DNA of 64,000 nt from Pseudoscleropodium purum. Lineage: Eukaryota > Streptophyta > Bryopsida > Hypnales > Brachytheciaceae. The position numbers and the translations under genes were made by a program. Shown piece after piece: positions 58,442 to 64,000 of this stretch. The notes under the pieces were generated by a model. That model saw only the letters and a list, made by a program, of their open reading frames with translations, had not been told where the DNA came from and did no database searches. The stretch covers positions 18,384,479 to 18,448,478 of the forward strand of contig OZ017800.1 of assembly GCA_963969395.1 (NCBI GenBank), read 5' to 3'. How positions within the stretch are numbered: position 1 is the first letter of the stretch; each line of letters starts with the position of its first letter.

Positions 58442-59222
58442 TACGTCCGCACTTGCTGTTAATTAAAACTTTGGTGTCATTACAGGGGGGCTGGTTACAC
58501 ACGATGTCCGACTGGGCCACTTTCGGGAATGCAGGCAGATTGGGGGCTGCTCCAGAACCCTCTCAAGACCCCCACAACCTGCTTTTCATTTTGCTTTAAA
58601 ATTGATTTTTCCAAAAAAGTTGAAGAAAATGAAATAGTAAACAAGATTTCCAATGAGAAAACTGCAAAAATGATGTGGGTCTTATGCTACATATCTCATT
58701 TCTTGAGCCACCAATTCAGTGAAGCCCTAGAGCCAATCTCAAGATGGCAAAGGTGTGGAGGAAAGATCTTTATACTAGTAGAGTAATGGTGGGTGAAACA
58801 AACCATGTGGGATATGTGAATTAAGACAAAAAAAGAGCTCTTCCACTTATGGTTAAGTGCAAACGCAGGAATTGTGATAAATGTCAAATTTTAGACCTCA
58901 TTTAGACATAGTAGACTATATTTTTAAAAAAAACTTAAAACCAATAAAAGTTGGGGAATCAAGTAAAATTTTATCTCCAAAATTCCGTTTGATATTTCAA
59001 TACTCCACCTTAAAGTTATAAATAAATTTCAAAGGAGGTGTTTGAAAATGTCAAAAAAGATGTCCCTTCCACCTTGACCCCATCCACCCCTACCCCCTCT
59101 AGAATTTGTTTAGAATTCTTACATGAGGCTTCAAAATCTCAAGCAGATTTTAAGAGAGAAATGTTAGCTTGCTTCTCTCACTTCTTCCAATTCAATTTTT
59201 TTTTAAGAAAGCTATTATACTA
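58442..59222. repeat. Left arm of a large inverted repeat
   Basis: The sequence is repeated in inverse orientation at 61255-61908. The match is high over the outer 570 bp, from GTACGTCCGCACTTGCTG inward. It then resumes at 59160-59222 after about 145 bp that are absent from the right arm. Apparently related reading frames in the two arms are side effects of the repeat. Confidence 0.75.
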
Positions 59223-61254
59223 TGTCCAATTGAAGTCGAAATTTCAACTTTGAACACAATTCTTGCGTTTCTAGTTACATCTCAAATTCTTAAGAACTTT
59301 AAATCAATATATCATCATCATTCAAACAACATGACAAACGCAAAGTAGCCACTTAAAGTTGTCTCAGCAATGTCACAAGCTATATTGAATCAATGTTGTG
59401 AATCAAAGGTATTGTTTTAATAATTTGAATATGGTGCTGTAGGTATATTGAATCAACAATTATTCAAAGGTATTGTTTCAACATTTTTAATGTGGTGGTG
59501 TAGAATATTGAATCTACAATTATTTGTGGTTGAATTCTTTGAAATCATATTTTACAAGGAATTCTCAAGACTTCAAAATCAAAAAAATAGTCACTTCATT
59601 GTGTGCTTGTAAGTGCTTGTTCTATTTTAATTGATTCATGCTTTCAAGTTGAAATGTTAGTTCAAAAATGTTGTCAAGTTTTAATTTTTTGCAATAAAAT
59701 TGCTCTCAACTTTTGTAACAAAGAACTCTCTAGGGTTTTAATGGGGGAATGGCACCCTTTTACAATTCATACCTTTCAATCCACATTGATATTCTACATC
59801 AAAACAACATTGGGATTTTGAAAATGTTGGTAGATATCTTATGCCAATTGTTCAGCCCTTCATGTATTGCAAGCATTTGTTGATAGATTTATGATGATGA
59901 AAGAAACTTGCCATTATCCAAAATTACAACCACCTAAGAATGCAAAAGGAGACTATTTTTTCTCTCAAGCTAATTATATTGGGTTTGAATATTAGGATGT
60001 GATGCAAATACTTATTTATTTATTTACTAGGTTTGTATAAAAATGGTATTGTACACTTAATAACCCTTTTTGTTTAGTAGCACATCAAAGCATGTTGGAG
60101 CTCTTATCACATACAGGGGATCTTACAAGAAATGGAACTTCTTATGAGAAGGTATAAAATATGTATTAATTTCAAATTTAATTGTCTATTGATGGCACGT
60201 TGTTAAAACAATTTAACTTTTTTATAAATTTAACCAATAGGTAAATATGGTAAAATATTCCATCACTATTTCAAATAACATTAGACTAATTTTCAGTTGC
60301 AAATTTACTTTGAAAAAGTTCAATAATGCACTAAATGTTGAAACAACAATGAAAAAAAAGGGGGGAGGAAAATTTGAGGTATAACTATGAATGGATTCAT
60401 TTTCTATAAAAAAAAATTGAAAAGTGTTGAATATGGTACAATGTTAGTGGTAGAGAAATTTCAAAGAGGGATTGGAAGGGGCTTGTTTATAGAACTTAAC
60501 ACCATTGTCCACAATTATTTTCTTCCAAAGCACTCAATCCTAGGTAATTTTAGAATTCATCATTGCTTACATTTTGAAAACATTTTTTCATTTAATTATT
60601 TTAAAATTTTCATTTATTTTGTCTAAACTTACTGCAAATTAAATGTAATTTATTCCCCAAATGCCAAAAGTCAATTCAAACCAGACCTACATGTGCTATT
60701 AAGGGTTGCTTCACACATGAGCCCAACGTTAAGAGTCCGTCGGCCTTCATACGAGGTGGCACAATCTAAAGTCCGTCACCTTCCAAAGTGCCTACGTGAA
60801 AGCCTAAGCTCCTACATGGCAATCGCCTCATGATAGACTCTTGACCAAAGCTTGGGTCGCCACAAAGTAAAAATGTCAAAAACATTGTACAACCTTTTTG
60901 ACATTTTTACTTTGTTCAATGTTCAAATTTATGATTAGAAAATATTCATATCAAGCTTCTAATATCTTTCATAATTAGTATTTGTCAAATTAGTTTAGAA
61001 ACACATAACTTTTAAGTACTTGAAAAGTACAAATTTTTTTTTCATTGCTTGAATGAAAGTTTGTTGTGATTGACAAAACTTATGCATTACACACATATAT
61101 GAAACAAATATTTATAATGGAGGGTTGACAATAAAAGCATCATTATTTAGATTCTCATAAAGTAATTATGTGTACATGTGATTGAATATGCAATTGCACA
61201 TTGTTTGTATTAAGAAACTATCAAACTCTTGTAGGATTTCAGTAGAAATTAGTA
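59223..61254. other. Central 2 kb between the inverted arms, no gene recognised
   Basis: AT-rich sequence with short frames only. It contains a perfect 21-bp-arm hairpin at 60862-60915 (separate entry) and a GC-richer piece at 60680-60860. Confidence 0.4.
60862..60915. repeat. Perfect hairpin, 21-bp arms and 12-nt loop
   Basis: The arms 60862-60882 and 60895-60915 are exact inverse complements. There is no GC-rich stem and no T run in a terminator context, so this is a cruciform or a small-RNA-type hairpin rather than a terminator. Confidence 0.85.
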
Positions 61255-61908
61255 GAATACTCTAAAACTTTCTTCCAAAAAAATTGAATTGGAATAAGTG
61301 GGAGAAGCAAGCTAACATTTAAGGTGGAGTATTGAAATATCAAACGGATTTTTGGAGATAAAAGTGTACTTGATTCCTCAACTTTTCTTGGTTTTAAGTT
61401 TTTTGAAAAAATATAGTCTACTATGTCTAAATGAGGTCTAAAATTTGACATTTATCACAATTCCTGTGTTTCTACTTAACCATGAGTGGAAGAACTCTTT
61501 TTTTTTTTTGTCTTAATTCACATATCTCACATGGTTTGTTTCACCCACCACTACTCCACTAGTATAAAGATCTTTCCTCCACACCTTCGACATCCTGAGA
61601 TTGGCTACACGGCTACACTGAATTGGTGGCACAAGAAATGAAATATGTGGCATAAGACCTATGTCATTTTTGCAGTTTTCTCATTGAAAATCCTGTTTAC
61701 TATTTCATTGTCTTCAACTTTGTTGGAAAAATCAATTTTAAAGCAAAATGATAAGCAGGTTGTGGGGGTCTTCAGAGGGCTGTGGAGCAGCCCCCAATCT
61801 GCCCGCATCCCAGCCCTGCTCCCGAAAGCGGCCCAGTTGGACATCGTGTGTAACCAGCCCCCCTGTAATGACACCAAAGTTTTAATTAACAGCAAGTGCG
61901 AACGTACC
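61255..61908. repeat. Right arm of the large inverted repeat
   Basis: It is the inverse of 58442-59222 with about 145 bp missing near 61324. The outer end is near 61908. The two arms plus the 2-kb centre make a foldback structure of about 3.5 kb. Confidence 0.75.
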
Positions 61909-62021
61909 TTTATCGAAACTTCTTTCATCAAGGGCCGGCCGTGGTGACTTTCATGTCTGAATTTATGGAAATCTTGTGCTGCCTTTGCACAAATGACAGC
62001 AATGAGATGTTGATTCTGTGG

Positions 62022-62382
62022 TAAGTGAGGCAACCCATTTCCAGCCAGTTAAGCAATTCAGCATATGTGCAGTATGCATCTGGTCATGGAGAAAATTTGC
62101 TTGGGTGAAGAAATAGAAATGAGCAACGTTCCATATTTTTTTTCAAATTTTTCCATGAAAAATGGAATTTTTGTGAATTATTTTCATGAAGATTCTGTTT
62201 CACACATTTACGTTATGGAGGCCTTCCTATTTCCAACCATAGGTTACTTCTAAAATCAACCAAGCCTGCAACCAATCGTAATGCACGACAACTGCATTGC
62301 TCATTAATATCCTATTGATCAGAAAGAGTATAGTCTATAGGCTGGAAATGGGTCCTTGGTCGGAAATGGGTCGCCTCCCTTA
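62022..62382. mobile_element. MITE of the ACCCATTTCC family, copy 4
   Basis: TAAGTGAGGCAACCCATTTC at 62022 is inverted as GGAAATGGGTCGCCTCCCTT and A ending at 62382, with a few mismatches. Length is 361 bp. The interior aligns with copies 1 and 3. A TTAA-like or TA target is possible but not certain. Confidence 0.6.
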
Positions 62383-62899
62383 AGCATTAACCAAAAGCCA
62401 TAGTCTCTACAATCAAAAAAAATAAAAGCCCTACTTTGACTTTCATGTGACTTCTAATTGTTTGAATGTTTTAAATTTGGGTGTTTTAAATTCTAAATTG
62501 TTTTGGAAGCAATTTGATCATTTTCTTTTTTGGAAACATTAGTCTTGTGTATTAGAAGAAAGTAAAAATGAGAACACCAATTGGAGAACCCCTTAACCCC
62601 TAAAAATGCCAAATTGATCACTTTATAGTTATTTCCCAACTTCATGGATTGCTTGGATCCCCCAATTTTTTTTTGAAATTTCATGTTTTTCTCATGTACT
62701 AGTTCATCAAATTGTCTTTCTATTGTTGAAAAAACATTTGATTTACATAAAAACTCCACCTTAGGTGATTTTTTTCAAAGTCACATACTTCCAAAATGCT
62801 CAATGCACAATGTCTTGGGAGAAAAAAACCTGACCAATCAAAAGTCATTCTAAAGAAAAAAAACTTCATAGGACACAAAGGAGCAAGGGATTGATGGTT
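62383..62899. other. Spacer with one TTAACCCCTAAA element end
   Basis: TTAACCCCTAAAAA at 62593 matches the terminus of the family at 18870-19787. The other end of this copy was not found. No gene is recognisable. Confidence 0.35.
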
Positions 62900-64000
62900 G
62901 GTGCATAATGGTGCTTTTGAGGGCTATCTTTGGAATGGATAGTGAGAAAATGTGAATTTAAGAGAAAAACACAAATCATTTTTAAAGGGGTACAAGTGGC
63001 ATTCAACCATTGGCCATTGAACTTTTTTCCAAAAAATGTCAAAGGGGATACATATGTCATTTTAACATTGGCTAAAAAATGGACATGGGCTCTTGTGAAA
63101 TACCCACTCCACCTCATACTTGTATTTCTATGACATACGCTTCACCTACAAACAATATGGAACAATGTATATTTATATGGCCGTTTGTATATGTTTATAT
63201 CTCATACATATCCCATATATATTCCATGCATATTTCACATGATGTACATACTCAATATTATGTATCTATCTTATGAATCTATATCCAATTATCCATAACC
63301 TAGAGTATTTGTATTCATATTAATTATTTTTCAAGATTGATAGCTTTTACAAAGAGTATGTGTGCGTTAATTGCAACTTGAACTTGAATGCATCATTAGA
63401 GGAGATAGCTACTTAGTGTAATTTTTTTACTACATTAAATTACAAAAGATGGTTATTCAATGTGTCAAAGCTTCATTTAATAATATTGAAACTAGGACCT
63501 TTAATGAAATTCTTTTAATTATTTCTTTAGAATCCAAGAATTTAAATACTAGTATCAATTTAGGTTGTTAACAAAAGATATGGGACAATTTGCAACCTTA
63601 TCAACATCCATATATGCATTTGTATATTATATCTATATCCACTATGAACCCAAATAATGTAAACATCTTTTGGGGTGCAATTAATGCATCCTCCCTCTTT
63701 GTAAAAATTGAGAGCCATTGATTTCATAAACAAAAATCTCCCCTCCTCCCTCCGCCATTGAACTTGAAAAATAATTAATATAGATACACATACTCTAGGA
63801 TATGAATATGTATGGAATTTATATGAGATATATACATATACATACGACTTTACAAATAAACATTGTCCCATATTGTTTGTAGGTGAAGCACATATCATAG
63901 GGTGGGATGGGTATTTTACAAGTGCCCATGTCTATTTTTCAACCAATGGAAAAGTGACATGTTTACACCCTTTGATATTTTTCAGAAAACTTCAATGGTC
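62900..64000. repeat. Large inverted repeat reaching the window end
   Basis: The left arm (about 62990-63400) and right arm (about 63670-64000) are inverse complements over long stretches. Shared phrases include GGACATGGGC, GCTTCACCTACAAACAATAT and ATATTAATTATTTTTCAAG. The right arm contains an extra piece at about 63700-63765. The outer end of the right arm lies beyond the window. Confidence 0.65.

Noticed and set aside
60862..60915. Hairpin considered as a transcription terminator
   Set aside because: The stem is AT-rich, there is no functional T tract context and no adjacent gene; the genome is eukaryotic.
58529..62033. Similar peptides from 58529-58786 (plus) and 61659-62033 (minus)
   Set aside because: They are translations of the two arms of one recent inverted repeat. 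Similarity there reflects DNA identity, not protein conservation.
1..64000. tRNA, rRNA, CRISPR array, bacterial operon features
   Set aside because: None was recognised. Introns, presequence and transposon types show this is plant nuclear DNA.

Overview
This is nuclear DNA of a land plant with a large, AT-rich, transposon-filled genome. The basis is one intron-containing plant-type mitochondrial type II NAD(P)H dehydrogenase, CACTA, Tc1/mariner-like and Helitron/Helentron-like transposon remnants, and many small inverted-repeat elements (MITEs). The lineage cannot be fixed from the sequence. A PIF1 helicase fused to an endonuclease (Helentron style) would be more usual outside the angiosperms, but that is an inference.

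Layout. 0.8-7.6 kb: an eroded Helentron-like element on the + strand. It holds the C-terminus of a PIF1 helicase fused to an endonuclease/exonuclease/phosphatase domain, then a TATA box and a broken OTU cysteine-protease gene, then about 2.1 kb of noncoding DNA with 22 copies of the palindromic motif CAAWTTG, then a broken gene of unknown family. 7.6-10.6 kb: hairpin-forming noncoding repeats and a (TA)n tract. 10.6-16 kb: a GC-richer island with the only apparently intact gene, an NDB1-type external NADPH dehydrogenase with four coding exons, an EF-hand and a C-terminal SRM. 16-19.8 kb: a MITE, a Tc1/mariner-like pseudogene and a 0.9 kb inverted-terminal element. 19.8-39.5 kb: a candidate giant CACTA element. 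Its minus-strand TNP2-type transposase is split by a 3.87 kb unclassified one-ORF insertion (5 bp target duplication) and by a GC-rich hAT-like MITE (8 bp duplication). A second copy of that MITE sits inside the 3.87 kb insertion, so three nesting levels are readable. 39.5-51.6 kb: no gene recognised; several MITEs, including a clean Mutator-like one, and tandem duplications. 51.6-57.5 kb: a second Tc1/mariner-like copy, apparently split by later insertions, among them an inverted diverged copy of the CAAWTTG array. 57.5-64 kb: large inverted repeats and AT-rich DNA.

The best candidate for an undescribed system is the CAAWTTG array and its second copy. Both keep a dense set of the same dyad-symmetric site over about 2 kb although much of the DNA between sites has diverged. 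The first copy lies between two element genes. This resembles in principle the short-motif arrays bound by anti-silencing factors of Arabidopsis VANDAL transposons, with a different motif and element class; the functional link is inference. All counts and alignments here were made by eye.
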